This document shows, one piece after another, positions 46,004 through 58,255 of a stretch of 64,000 nt of DNA. The DNA comes from Gnetum montanum. Lineage: Eukaryota > Streptophyta > Gnetopsida > Gnetales > Gnetaceae. The number at the start of each line of letters is the position of its first letter. Within the stretch, counting starts at the first letter, position 1. Below the pieces are notes generated by a model. The model worked only from the letters and a program-made list of their open reading frames with translations. It searched no databases and had not been told where the DNA came from. Where the stretch lies: positions 1-64,000 of the forward strand of contig MNCI01013657.1 of NCBI GenBank assembly GCA_015680685.1, in the 5' to 3' direction. A program made the translations under genes and the position numbers.

Positions 46004-46765
46004 NNNNNNNNNNNNNNNNNNNNNNNNNNNNNNNNNNNNNNNNNNNNNNNNNNNNNNNNNNNNNNNNNNNNNNNNNNNNNNNNNNNNNNNNNNNNNNNNN
46101 NNNNNNNNNNNNNNNNNNNNNNNNNNNNNNNNNNNNNNNNNNNNNNNNNNNNNNNNNNNNNNNNNNNNNNNNNNNNNNNNNNNNNNNNNNNNNNNNNNNN
46201 NNNNNNNNNNNNNNNNNNNNNNNNNNNNNNNNNNNNNNNNNNNNNNNNNNNNNNNNNNNNNNNNNNNNNNNNNNNNNNNNNNNNNNNNNNNNNNNNNNNN
46301 NNNNNNNNNNNNNNNNNNNNNNNNNNNNNNNNNNNNNNNNNNNNNNNNNNNNNNNNNNNNNNNNNNNNNNNNNNNNNNNNNNNNNNNNNNNNNNNNNNNN
46401 NNNNNNNNNNNNNNNNNNNNNNNNNNNNNNNNNNNNNNNNNNNNNNNNNNNNNNNNNNNNNNNNNNNNNNNNNNNNNNNNNNNNNNNNNNNNNNNNNNNN
46501 NNNNNNNNNNNNNNNNNNNNNNNNNNNNNNNNNNNNNNNNNNNNNNNNNNNNNNNNNNNNNNNNNNNNNNNNNNNNNNNNNNNNNNNNNNNNNNNNNNNN
46601 NNNNNNNNNNNNNNNNNNNNNNNNNNNNNNNNNNNNNNNNNNNNNNNNNNNNNNNNNNNNNNNNNNNNNNNNNNNNNNNNNNNNNNNNNNNNNNNNNNNN
46701 NNNNNNNNNNNNNNNNNNNNNNNNNNNNNNNNNNNNNNNNNNNNNNNNNNNNNNNNNNNNNNNNN
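46004..46765. other. Assembly gap (762 N)
   Basis: Run of N. No content can be inferred. Confidence 1.
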
Positions 46766-47790
46766 AATGTGGGGTAGGTTTAAATTGTGATGTTAAAATT
46801 GTTTCATGTTAAATGTTGGTTACCCAAGGCTAGAACGAGTGTTAGAGCTAAAATATAGCAACTAGATGGTCGATTTTGGTATTTAGAAGTCATACCCCAT
46901 CCATCCATACTAGAGCCACGTTGAGCAATGTGGATGGAGCCCCTATCTATGTGATTCCACTAGATCTGAAAGTTTTAGGTGCTTTTGACTAGATTTGATA
47001 GGGTTTTAGAGCTGTCGGGAATGGCTAGAGGGGCTTCAAGGTTTGTGGGCCCATATCTAGATCAAATAAAGGGTTGGTTAGCACTAGAGAGTTTGTATGT
47101 ATGTTATTCCCCCTTGGCTAATGCTGGCTTAGCATGGATGAGGCCTAGGCTAGTGTGGTTATCCAAAGTAGGAAGTTGAATGGAGATTTTACACTCTACT
47201 GAGGTTTGGGCTTTGTCCATGTTGACTACAACTATTAAAATGACAAAGGAAGAAAGGTTTTAAGGTCATGTGATAGAGGAGGCTAGAACCCATACTAGAT
47301 GCACACTTCCTAGCATGGGTGAGGGGGATAAGATTGTAACATGCTTGTATGAGTTCTAAGTGGCCAGAACCTCAACATAGAGTGTTTTTCTAAGCTTAGA
47401 ACATACTTTGGATGGGAGGCATCTTGTGGGGTCCACCTCAAAATTTAAAATTTTGAAACTTGGTGGTAGCTTCCACCATCCTAGAATTGGCTAGACATTT
47501 TTTCCTTTGCACTATCATTGCACCATGAGTTTTAGTGCATGGTTTTGGCAATGGTGGCAAGCAAGGATGTGCCTAGGTTTTGATCAACTTTCAATGTGTA
47601 ATTTTGGTAAAAATCAAACACAACTATCATTTATCTCTTATAGTACATTGCTCAAAGCTCTAGTAGAGATACTTTGCCTTCAAAATTCATTAATATTTAG
47701 CATAGTTGCTTTATACCTCCCAGCAATGAAACATTACTATAAAGATTCTTCAGATTTTCAAGGTTCTTAGCATTGCTTCCAAGAATCATA
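46766..47790 (+). other. Upstream region of copy C with TAGCATGG/TATACCCC words
   Basis: No convincing protein-coding frame. It contains repeated CCTAGCATGG, CTAGTGTGG and CATACCCC words (near 46,890, 47,120, 47,325), also present at 44.04-44.7 kb and in the L2 LTRs. I did not find a clear TATA box with the expected spacing. Confidence 0.5.
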
Positions 47791-47796
47791 AAGAAA

Positions 47797-50700
47797 TGAA
47801 CAGGAAGTAGTAAGAATAGGGTCATTGAAGATGTAGATGTAGTAGATTAAGGCATCTCACACTTTACCTAGCCCATGGTCATTTGAGGTTCATCTACTAT
47901 CACTCCAAGGTAGCCCATTGCTAGCTATTCTTGCTTGTTCTTGACCATTTTTGTTGTTTTCTTCCAGTTTGGGAGGTTGGCATTTTTCGAGATCTGGGCC
48001 ATTATGTTCTATAAAAATTAATTTTGGCAATTTTCCACCTCTATATTTATGGTTTTTTATATGTTCCTAAGGTTATTTAATCATTTAGGCTTTATTTAGT
48101 AAGAATTCTATATTAGGTTTCACCAATTTTTTAAGTGTTTTTTTTACTATTTTTGGTAAAAAAGAAATCTTAATTTTGTAATTGTTTGCAAGAAAACAAC
48201 TAGAAATTGTTAAATTTTAAGGTTTTGATCTTTTAATTTTAGGTTTAAGGTATCTATTGTCTATGGTTTTCTTTGATTTTGAGTTCTAATCAATTCTTTA
48301 TGAACATTTTGGCTAGGTTGTACAATTTTGTTTTATGCCAATTTCAATTTTTTCATATAAGTTTATGATTTTTTTTGAAACAATGGCCAATGCTACAGAT
48401 GTGTAGGTATCAATCTAAGCTTACAAAAAATAGTGTAATAACTTCATTTTAATCTAAAATAAATTTTAATGAATTTTCTACCAAACTTGTGCAAAAAGGA
48501 CCTTTTGATGATAGCTACATTCATGTCAATTTGGTCATGTTTTCTGTAAAATTGATTATAAAGTTTTAACTTTTATTGATATGGCTTTAAAGTTCATTAT
48601 TTTAGGACTCAAAAAGTTCTTGAATTACTAAAATTGGATTTATTATTTATTTTTAATTGATTTTTTATTATTGCTACAGAATTATGGCTTGTTTTGGTTG
48701 TAGCGCTTTTACCCCTTGGAGATGGGCATTGTTGGCATACTAAATGATTTTTCTTGTCAACATCCCATGACCCTAAGGATACCTAGGAATGTTAGGAATG
48801 GTTTAGAATATGTTTCTTATGTTTTAAAATTTTTTTGATAATTGTTATGATTGATTTCCTAAGGTCATTTCTTCTAGGTCTTAAGTGCTATTGTGTAAGT
48901 GTTGTTTTAATGTGTTCTAAGTTAGGTTAACATGGTGAACACTGTAACGATTTTTCTATGATGTTTAAAGTTTTAAAGGCTATGAGAATGCTGATTTTTG
49001 AATTTCTAAATGAATCTTGGATAATACCCTAGATTTTTTACAAGGGCTAGTTTCACCCCTATCTAGGATACTTAGCAAAATTTTCCAAGAAATTCTTAGT
49101 GTTAGGAAGTTGTCATTGTACTTGGTTGTAATAATTTGGTTCTAAGTGTTGTGAATATGGTTCTAATGATATTTTTTTTTTCATTAAAGGCTCTCCTTAA
49201 GCTCATCCTAGTGATGGTGGAGCTGGTGGGGATCCTTTGTTGCATTAGGCAGCCCAAGCTTAACAATCCTCTCACCGACTTAGTGCTAGAGCGAGGTGGT
49301 CTATGGTTCCAGCTAGGAGAAAGGAAACTCCTTGTCTACCTCATGTAAAATTTCAATGTGATGATGTGGTAACAATTATCTAAGTATACAACGACTACCA
49401 TCATAGAGACCTTACTGCCTTAATTTGCCAACATGATTATCAAGTTTATAACTAACGATCCAGAGACAAGCGTAGAGGGAGAAGTGTTGGATAGTAGCAA
49501 AACCATTGAAACCCATAAATTGTTTCAAATTTATAACATGATAGTGTATTCTTAGTAAAACATTAAAAATACTTTGATGGTGGCACATTGGGTCCACACA
49601 TTATTCTAGAATCCTCCTAGTGTTGTGTACCATTTGGCAAGGTAAGCATGGTTGTTCTAGACTTGTTATGTTTTGATCTCACCGAGTTTACCTATTCTTA
49701 TCTAAACTATTATTTTTATTAACATCTTGTAGGTACCAGGTTAGTGATCAAGGTTTGATAAGGAATGATCAAACCTTGACAGTGGTCTAAACTACAATAA
49801 GTGTATTTACTCAAGGCCCAATAATAAGAATTGTAGTGGTTGATCAATTAAAGGGTGACTTCAATAAATACACTACCATCTTTACTCTAGCCTTCAAGAG
49901 GTGTATGGCCAATGAGATAGCTCACCATTGGTGGGTGATGCTTGAACACCTCCCAGAGGAGAGCATCATCACTAGGACCTCCACACAATGTTCACTGAAC
50001 AAAAAGAGGAAAGGTATAAAAGGATATGGTTTATTGTGTTATGCTAATGCTTGTATGGCTATAATGGTTTTAGGTAAATTTGTTTTAAATGTTTTAAGCA
50101 TTTTAATTTGTTTTTTTGGTTATACTTAGGTTACATATGATGTGTTAATGCCTAGGATAACTAGCTATTATTATTCCTTTGCAAGAACTTCCACTTCTTT
50201 TGACATCACCTTATCTATTTCAAGATTCCCTAAGGATATCCTCATCCTAAAATTTGGTGAGATGGGATCAACATATAGATGGTTGAGGAAGAAAGTGCCT
50301 AGTAACATTCAAGAAAACATTGCTTATGCAAGCTTGCTTAATATTTTCATGGCACCTATCCCTTTCATTCTTACTACAAAGATGTTGAACATCATTAACT
50401 TCTTTGGTGTAGGATCCAAATAGTTTAGTAATATAGTTTGAGGTATGCCAATTACCATGCCTACCATTGAGGCTACCTTCTATGATCTCTTTGATGTTTC
50501 TTAATGGATGAAGGTTGCCACCAAACTAGCAAAGGAGGCAGGCCATCGTTAGGAGGTTGAGATGTGGTTAGGTGTTTGTCGTGGCCACATTGGGTTGGCC
50601 TTGGATGATTTCATGGACCTTGAAGCAATGGAATTTTATCCCTTATTTAGATCATGGGCCTTTCCTAAGTGGTTTCCACAAAAGAAGGTAATTAACATTT

Positions 50701-52253
50701 TATAGTAATGGACCTTTAAAAAGGTATTGATAAAGGGTACCCGATTCAATTAGGTTACTTCTTTGTCTGTGAGGCTTTGGGAGAAGAACCTCAAACTTCA
50801 TGAGGATATATCTACAATATTCCACATGCATTATGCATTTTATGTGGCATACTTGAAGAGATTCACATAATTTATGCTGGTGAGGAAGAATAGATGGTGG
50901 GTGTGTGAGGACCTAGACCAATTCTCTAGGCCTTAGATAAAGCACATTTATCAAATCATGCAATCCCAAAACCTACTAGAGGAGGTTGGGGAGTCACTAT
51001 CTATTACCATAAAGGGATTTGGTGGTAGGTGATGTACATCTCATGACAGCATGAGGGTTGAGCATCACATGGTGTAGGCTAATGTCATGAGGGCTCGAGA
51101 GTTATGTGCCAAGGCTAATAGGGTAGCTAGGGAAAAGTTAAAACAACCTATAGATGAAGCAACACTATCATCTAATTAGCCTTACAAAAGGAGGCTCAAG
51201 TTAAAGCTTGGCAAGACTCATCATGTAGTTTCAAGTACATTGTTAACTTCAGCTATGTTTTGGTTTTTCTATGTCTTAGTTTCTAAGGTTACAAAGTTGT
51301 AATGTTGCTAGAATATTATTACGTTTTTTCTTTATTGCTATTGTAGATAGGTGATAGGACATGATGACCTAAGCTACAATAGTAGAAAAGGAGAAAAGAC
51401 GTGCATAGGAGGCCCTCCCACAGTAGCATGAGGAGGAAGTGTTGGTCAACATCATGTTGGATGACCTAGATGCCTTGTTCAATGAACCGTTACTAGGGGA
51501 ATGCCCCGTCGTCATTCTAGATGAGGAAGAGCTACATATGCATATGCCTTAGTACTATTCACTATGGTTTTTGATTTGATCTTATATTTTTATTCTAATT
51601 GTTTCATAATTGTTATGCTTTTTGTAGTTCCTAAGCGAGAGGCAAAAGCCTTTACTCCTATGTTTCACATGAAGCCATGGGTAGAGGCCCAAGACAAGAT
51701 GGAGTTCATGCATAGGATGGCTAAGGACATCATTGATTGGTTGTAACAAGTTGCTCTAAGATCAATAAGAACTATGTTTTATTTACCCTAGTCACTTTAT
51801 TTTAGTTTTAGAGGCATATTTAGTTGTAAGCTTTTACTTGTGTTATGACTATTTTACTTGTAAGTTGTGCTTATGGTTATATTTTGTTTTATTCATTATT
51901 TAGAGTGCCAACAATTGCATGGGATACTACCCAGAATATGGAGATTGACTCCTTTCTCAAACTTCCTTCTGAGGTTGAGAATGTACCACAGGCTATATGA
52001 GACTGTCATTAATCTTGTAGTTTCATGTGCCAAGACTTCATGGGAACTCCAAAGGTCTAATGAATCTCTATGGAAGCAAGTTATGGTCTTGAAGGATGAG
52101 AAAAAGAGGCAATTTGAGATGATCATGGATCTTCAGGATCATAAGACCTTTGTGGAAGCCCTGGGAGGAAATACCTATCCTACAGACATGACACAGTTGC
52201 ATCAAAACAAAGCCCATCTACTTGATGGCCAACTTGCAGCTAGCATTCAGTAG
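47797..52253 (+). pseudogene. Copy C of the intron-bearing extra gene family
   Basis: Exons by comparison with D and E: exon 1 about 47,797-47,909 (tentative, donor GTAGCC), exon 2 49,190-49,641 (acceptor T-rich then AAAG; donor GTAAGC), exon 3 49,733-50,013, exon 4 50,130 to about 51,230, exon 5 51,347 to about 51,533, exon 6 51,628 to about 51,763, exon 7 51,904-52,253. Introns 2 and 3 are 91 and 116 nt. Conserved peptides are VELVGILCC, TTTIIETLLP, YQVSDQGL, VPSNIQENIAYASLLNIFM, MHYAFYVAYLKRF, DLDALF, VEAQDKMEFMHRMAKDIID and a coiled-coil end, SCAKTSWELQRSNESL. Donors of introns 5 and 6 appear mutated (GT to AT). Exons carry many TAG stops. It is antisense to the Tat pol at 39.9-43.3 kb. 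Confidence 0.7.
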
Positions 52254-52727
52254 TAAGCCAAACCAAATGGAGGTTCACCTCATAGCAAAGTAAAAAAGCA
52301 AAGAAAAAAATTAAAAAATTCAAAAAAAAAATAAGAGAACAAGGAAAAACACATCCCTAAGAAAATTGACAATGTTGGAACTTCGCAACTAGCCTAGCCT
52401 TGGATCAACTTTGACTCTCTCATGAGCACTCTGATGAGAGGTCAACATTTCAAGGGAAAGCCACTTCATGCCATAGTCACCGTCAATCGTGCTAACTTTG
52501 CATCTTGCATTAGTATACACTATTTGCATTTTATTTTCTCTACTTGCATTTCATCTTCATAGCACATTGCCTACACACTTTGCCCTACATACCCTTATCC
52601 ACAACACTCTTGAACATGGTGGAACAACACCTAATCTTGTACCAATGAGCGATGTTAGTGCCATGTCTACTATGGTGTTTTGTAATTCTTTGTCGATGTC
52701 TTTAGGGCCACTCCTCCAAAAATCAAT
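52254..52727 (+). other. Region before L1 LTR, like 13.9-14.35 kb
   Basis: A-rich tract, CACTCTGATGAG and GGTGTTTTGT words match the 3' untranslated region of the 9.2 kb Tat element. The switch from copy C to this sequence near 52.26 kb is a probable breakpoint. Confidence 0.5.
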
Positions 52728-52740
52728 AAAGAGGGGCCAT
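52728..52740 (+). promoter_or_regulatory. Polypurine tract before L1 LTR
   Basis: AAAGAGGGGCCAT, identical to 14,351-14,363. Confidence 0.7.
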
Positions 52741-53477
52741 TAAAACACCACAAAATTTTGGGTCTTGGCATCTTGACTACAAATTTAGCTAAGTGTCAAA
52801 ATAATGGCACTTTTCCAAAATTTTTCTAAGTGTTGAGTGTAGTAAGCTTTAATGGACAATTTTCTATAATTTTGGCTAAGTGTCAAAATGATGACACAAG
52901 CTATAGAAATTTTTCTACATGTTGTGCTACACCTAGCACTATAGCTACTACACTTGGCACTATAGTTGTTATGCTCAACACTGTAGTTGCTATGCTTGAG
53001 AATGTAGCAAGCATAGCCAATAGACAAATGGACAATTTTGAAAAAACAAATTAAGTATTATGCTACACTCCCATTACCCCTGCTAGAGTCTAGAGTGTAG
53101 CTAGCACCTCAATGGCCAATTTTGCCTAAGTGTCAAGCCAAAAGCTATCAAGCTAGCTCAACATGGAAGAGGCCTTTGGAATATTTTCTAACTCCTAAGG
53201 CTAAACCTCTTACTATGCTCAAGAGCATAGCTAGTGTAGCAATAACAAGGACAACAATTTTTACCAGATTCTTCTAAGTGACAATGCTACGCCCTATTCC
53301 CAAGCAGCATCCTACATCCCATGTGTAACATGGGACAAGCATAGTATCTAGAGTTAGAAAAGTTTTTAAACTTTTTTAGTCACCTTTGGACTTAGAAAGT
53401 TTTTTGAATTTTTATCATAGTCCCACCTACTATACTACCACATGGTGCCCAATCCACATTTTGGACTAACCCTAGCC

Positions 53478-53487
53478 CTATAAATAC
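53478..53487 (+). promoter_or_regulatory. TATA box in second L1 LTR
   Basis: CTATAAATAC in the context CCCTAGCC, the same as at 15,891-15,900. Confidence 0.6.
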
Positions 53488-53634
53488 CCTTGCATCCCTA
53501 TGTTTTAGGGGTTGGGCTTTCATTTTTCACTAGTCAGTAGTTGGCACTTTCATTTGGCATTTGGAATTTTGGCATCTTGTCACTTAACTTCATGGGCAAA
53601 CGAGACCTAGAGCACATCACACCAATAGAGAGAC

Positions 53635-53775
53635 ATCCCTGCATTGCATGGTACATCATGGTCCTATTGTAGCCTTGCACTACATGGTACATCGTAGTCA
53701 TGTTGCAACCCTGCACCGCATGGTACACCATAGACCTATTCTAGCCCTATAGAACATTGCATGGTACACTATAAT
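53635..53775 (+). repeat. Tandem repeat with GCATGGTACATCATGG units
   Basis: Four to five units of about 30-45 bases, each with GCATGGTACAYCATRG, downstream of the LTR TATA. The small minus-strand open frame over it (53534-53731) is only the repeat read as MYHAVQGC. Confidence 0.7.
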
Positions 53776-54339
53776 GGCCAACCTAGCAGACATGGTTCAT
53801 CATGGTGAGCACTAGACTTCATAGCCCGACATCACCAAGACTGTGACTATGCTCCCACTGTACCTATTGTACACTATGTACCTTCAAAGACCCTTTGTGG
53901 TTGTGGTGGTGTTTCATCTCTCTCCTATTTCTAGCATTTCCTTATATTTTCTCACATTTTTTGCATTTTTTCATGCGTCATCACGTTGTAATACACTTGG
54001 GTGGTAGTCTCCATGGGTTAACACCCTCATTTTTGTTAAAATCCTTGGCTACACTCACCTCCATTTTGTGGCTATGCTCTACACTTAACATTGTGAAACA
54101 CTGCTTTGACACTAAGCACCATTTCATGTCACTTGCCTTTGCATTTTGGCTAACCATGCCACCCCCTGGATACACCCACCATCTTAACTACAACAAAAAA
54201 AGTTCCTATTTGATCGACAAGACTGTTTAGAGTGCTCTACCTTTAATTCCAACAAGGACCTCGCACGAAGGTGGGGTTAAGGCTTTGCATTCATTGACCC
54301 ACCGATGTTCTAGCTATCAATGTTTTCTATTGTTACATG

Positions 54340-54920
54340 TGGGATTCCCCATCTCATTTACTTTCCCCCCTACCATACCTAGCATATAGTTAACTAGAAG
54401 GTCAATGTAGAAGGTCTTTAACATTAACTTTTCTAGTTTTCCAGTTTTGGTAAAGAGGTAAATCCCTTTAAACCCCCACCCCCTACTTACTAATTTTAGT
54501 AAGTGCTTCAATATTAGCCATTTTTTCTTCCTTTGGTCATTTTTGAATTCCACTTATTGGGATGCATCTCTATTATTTTCATTTATAATATATTTTAAGC
54601 CATTTGTTGCATCTATAATTTTTAGCCTTTACCCCTATCAACATTAGGTTAGAAGATGTGAGATTCCCATTATCTCATCCTCATTATTTCTCCCCCCTAC
54701 CATACCTAGCATAGAGGTAGTTGGGAGACCAACGTGGATGAGGCTTAACACCTACTTTTTTTACTTTTCCATTTTTAGTAAAGGTGCAAACCCCCTTATC
54801 CTACACTTACTAATTTTAGTAAGTGCTTCATTTTTAGTTGTTTTTGTTTTCTGTAAAAGTTCTTGAATTCCATGCACTAGAATTCACCTTTTCCTTGCCA
54901 TTTGTAGCCTATTTCAAGCC
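54340..54920 (+). repeat. Two tandem leader units of about 300 bp
   Basis: Units at about 54,340-54,640 and 54,655-54,920 share CCCCCCTACCATACCTAGCA, ACTTACTAATTTTAGTAAGT and TTGAATTCCA. They lie between LTR and gag. Each unit contains the small inverted repeat ACTTACTAATTTTAGTAAGT. Confidence 0.75.
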
Positions 54921-54986
54921 ATTTCTAACATTATAGACATGTATTTCCAACAAACCATGAAATTTCCCCTCATCCTCCAACAAGCC

Positions 54987-56480
54987 ATGAGGCTCTATGA
55001 TCCTAAAGGCCCTACCATCATCAAATGTAGATGATCTTTGAGAGTCAAAGGGGAAAGTATCAACCTTACCTCCATAAATGAAGACCATTATTACTACATT
55101 TGCACCAAAATGGAGGTTGGCCTCATGATTCCACATGTGGAAGAAAAGGTAAAAATGAAGTTTGAGCTCATACATAAATATGGGAAAGAGTATGTCCCTT
55201 CCTCATATGACAAAATACCTCTAACCAATGTCAATGCCAGCATCTTGGCTCAATTGATCACAATGGAAGAGGAAGATGAAAAGCATATTTCAAAAGAACA
55301 ACAAGAGGATGAGGATAAATTTAGGATGGAATCTAACTTCAAAAACATCCTAGAATAATTGTTTCACTTAATTGGTACTACGCATTACCTAGGGGATCTA
55401 TATCCTCTCTAGATAGTCCAATTTGTTAACTGCTTCAAGTATAACTTGAAGCCTAACACAATTCTTGACCAACTCATGAAGGTCAAGCAAGTATCCCTAG
55501 AGCTTGTGTAGAAATTCATTCAACAATGGAATGGACTATTAAATGAAATACTAGAGCCTATCATCAAAGCCCACTTTTTGACCATATTTAAGGGAGCAAT
55601 TAATGACTTCATCAAGTTCAAGCTCTACTTCCTTGACCCATTATCTCTCAGCTAAGAATTTTCTCAAACTAAAAATGTAGAGGATGCTATGATCATGATT
55701 CGGCCTACATGGCATATAAAAATCAACATACATGAAGAGACAAAGAGAGAAACAAATAAAAAAATATGACTATGGCAATTGTAACCAAAGAAACAATGAG
55801 CAAAAGCTAGGGGTCAAGTGCTAATCCACCAAAGGTCCATACTAATGACCACAATAACCAACCATCAACCTCTAGGGTAATTGCATCAATAACAACTAGA
55901 TCCAATTTTGAAAGAAAGTATAGGTCCAAATATACTACGCTACTATTAAAACCATTCAAGATATTAGACCCACTTTTGAAAAGTGGGCATATTCAATACA
56001 AATAGATGTCTAAAGCTTTCTAAAAGAATCATGATAGACTCTATGAAATAGCCAAATATCCCACTAGAAAAATGAAAGATGATCTTCAAATACCTAAGTA
56101 CTCCAAGTTAGACCACTTTTTCCACTATCACTAGTTATCTAATCATGATATAGACTTCTACGTTGCTCTGACAAATGATCTATAGAGGATTATAGATAGA
56201 AGTGAGCTAGTCTTATATGCTTCCAACATAGTTTGACCACAAAATCCATTGATGTAGGTCTACAAATAACCATTAAATACTAATGATAGCCCTTACATTA
56301 TTTTAGAATTCAACATTGATAATGATTGGAAACCCACAAAAGAACCATTCATGATCAAAGTACCCCCTTGTGATGAAAGGGATCCTTTAGCCTCCAAGCA
56401 CAAGATCCTCCTTCGTCATAAGAGTACCATCACAAGTGCCTTTGAGGGATTCTTTTTTCATTAAGGTTTCTTAATCTAAC
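54987..56480 (+). pseudogene. Tat-lineage gag (with L1 LTR)
   Basis: An ATG at 54,987 (MRLYDPKGPTIIK) gives a frame homologous to the gag at 34,899: a stop, then SLRVKG, SINEDHYYY, VGLMIPHVEEK and GKEYVPSSYDKIPLTN. A long open piece runs 55,038-55,358. The gag core follows near 55.42-55.65 kb (NLKPNTILDQLMKVKQVSLE, FIQQWNGLLNEILEP, FKGAINDFI). Stops include TAG and TAA. The C-terminal part (55.7-56.5 kb) is Lys/Asn/Ser-rich in broken frames. No zinc knuckle was recognised. Confidence 0.75.
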
Positions 56481-56899
56481 ACAACACAATTAGCCATAAT
56501 CTAGAAAATTATGCAGTGACCACTTGTGCTGGCCAATGTTATTGCCTCTTCCTCACAATCAACATATAACAACTAAAAGACCTTAACCAAGCAAAGGAAG
56601 AAGCATAACCAAAAGCTTGGTAGAAAGGGTGACAAGTAGATGAAGGCATGAAAGGAAGTGGGTCCACTGAAGCCCACTCCTAGATTAGCCATATCCATGA
56701 CCTCCTTGGCCTAGTCCTCTTCAAACAACAAGCCACAGAAGGATTCCAAAGCCCATAATCAAAACAAAGATGAAAATCCCCAACAACCACAACCTAAAGT
56801 TAAAGTTTGCATTTTGGGGTGCATTTAGGAAGTAAATTACAACTAGGATAACAAGCCCATGGCCAACAATAAAAAAATCCTCACTACAATGGACCAAGT

Positions 56900-57777
56900 T
56901 AGGTAATTCCTCAAGTAAAAGAATACAACCTTAAGCTTGTATGACTTGATCATGACTTCTACCACACATCGTGAGGCATTATTTAAAATGTTGATTTCCA
57001 TCCCCATTAGATACAATATCCCTAATAATGAGGAAGTCATCCATGTAGTGAGTATTCTTCCTTCACCAAAGGAGGAAAAGTCAATGTCCCTTGTATTTCA
57101 TGATAGTAAAATCAAGTTTATCGCCAAAATGATAAGGTAACTAGGGCTCCTTTATTCATAACCATACACACAGGGCAATTTAAAGTACATAGGATGCATG
57201 TTGATGATGGAGCCATAACCAACTTCATCCCATGCACCATTATTAAGCACTTGGGTTTAACTAAGTAGATAGAACCTAGAACCACCATAGCTCTTAAGTC
57301 CTTTAATGGATCGAGGGTTGTCATCAAGATCTCCTTGGATTTTTTTGTAGAGGAGCTATTCCCCACAACCATTAATTTCCTAGTGGTGGAGAAGACACCA
57401 GGCTTCAACATTATCCTAGGAAGACCTTGGTTGACTCAATTACAAGCTATGTCCTCACCCACCCATCAAAAAATTCACCTTCCTATGAGGGATGTAAAAT
57501 CATCATTTATGGTGATAAGGTGGTTCCCCTAGCTGTCAACAACATAAACATAGAGTAGGGGTCTAAAGTGGAGCTTCAAGAAGAAGCTCCTAGCCATGAA
57601 ATCCAATATTCCAAAAGAGACATACAATCCAAGAAATCCAACAATGACAACAATAAGAAATGGGCTGAACTCCCTTTTGACATTGTAAGCAAAAGAGATG
57701 GTGAATATAATCTTGTGTATAGTAGGCCTTACTCATTTCCTAACCTGACAAAGATTAGGAAGAATCTGCACAAGTGA
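56900..57777 (+). pseudogene. Tat-lineage protease and following linker
   Basis: The retroviral-type aspartic protease region reads HVDDGATTNFIPCTIIKHLG near 57.19-57.25 kb, then PGFNIILGRPWLTQLQAM near 57.40-57.45 kb (family pattern D.GA..N.I and ILGRPWL...AV.S). It is followed by an acidic linker and a 70-codon open frame at 57,568-57,777. A GTAAGC at 57,685 is a candidate intron donor. No RT follows. Motif array 4 starts at about 58,017 and antisense copy D beyond it. Confidence 0.75.
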
Positions 57778-58016
57778 AGTTCACCTTAACCTTCTCCATC
57801 CTATGCCCTTATAACCATATGTATGGATAGCCATACATCATAACGTTTCTTTTTCAATATATTATAGTCTTTCATGCATTTTTATTTTACTCTTTATCCA
57901 CATAACCTATGCATGTAGCCAAAGCCACATGTTTATTGCAATCTTTCTTTACTTTTACTCATATTATAAACATCAAAAAGCCTTATAAATATATTTCTTT
58001 CTCATAACCAGCCTAC

Positions 58017-58255
58017 TATGGCCTTAAACTAGCATCAACATGGTGAACCATGGCCTTAAACTAGCAAAGAAAATCATACAACAAGGTTTGCTATGACCTT
58101 AAATTGTCATCATAGTCCATTAAGACTTTAAACTGGCAATGGCCCACCATGGTCTTAAACTAGCAATGTAGTGATAATCACACTTCAAGGCCCACTATGG
58201 CCTTAAATTGGCAACACAATATAACCTATGCTCACAATGGCCTACAACTAGCAAA
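58017..58255 (+). repeat. CCTTAAACTRGCA motif array 4 (between protease and copy D)
   Basis: Eight copies, 20-45 nt apart, of which the clearest read ACTATGGCCTTAAACTAGCA and CACCATGGTCTTAAACTAGC. This is the left-hand counterpart of arrays 1 and 3: it lies at the 3' end of an antisense gene copy, while those lie at the 5' side. Confidence 0.85.

Larger units (their letters stand above)
52741..54250 (+). repeat. Tat LTR, family L1 (5' LTR of the gag-pro at 54.99 kb)
   Basis: It begins TAAAACACCACAAAATTTTG (TG changed to TA) and ends near TTTGATCGACAAGACTG, both shared with 14,364-16,400. TATA is at 53,478-53,487. The U3 repeat words here are CTAGCACTATAGCTAC-like rather than the CG-bearing palindromes of the other copy, so U3 has diverged most. 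Confidence 0.75.

Noticed and set aside
45989-46777. 262-codon open frame over the N gap.
   Set aside because: It is made almost entirely of unknown bases.
53534-53731. Repeat protein MYHAVQGC on the minus strand.
   Set aside because: It translates an LTR minisatellite. No start context, homologue or extension.
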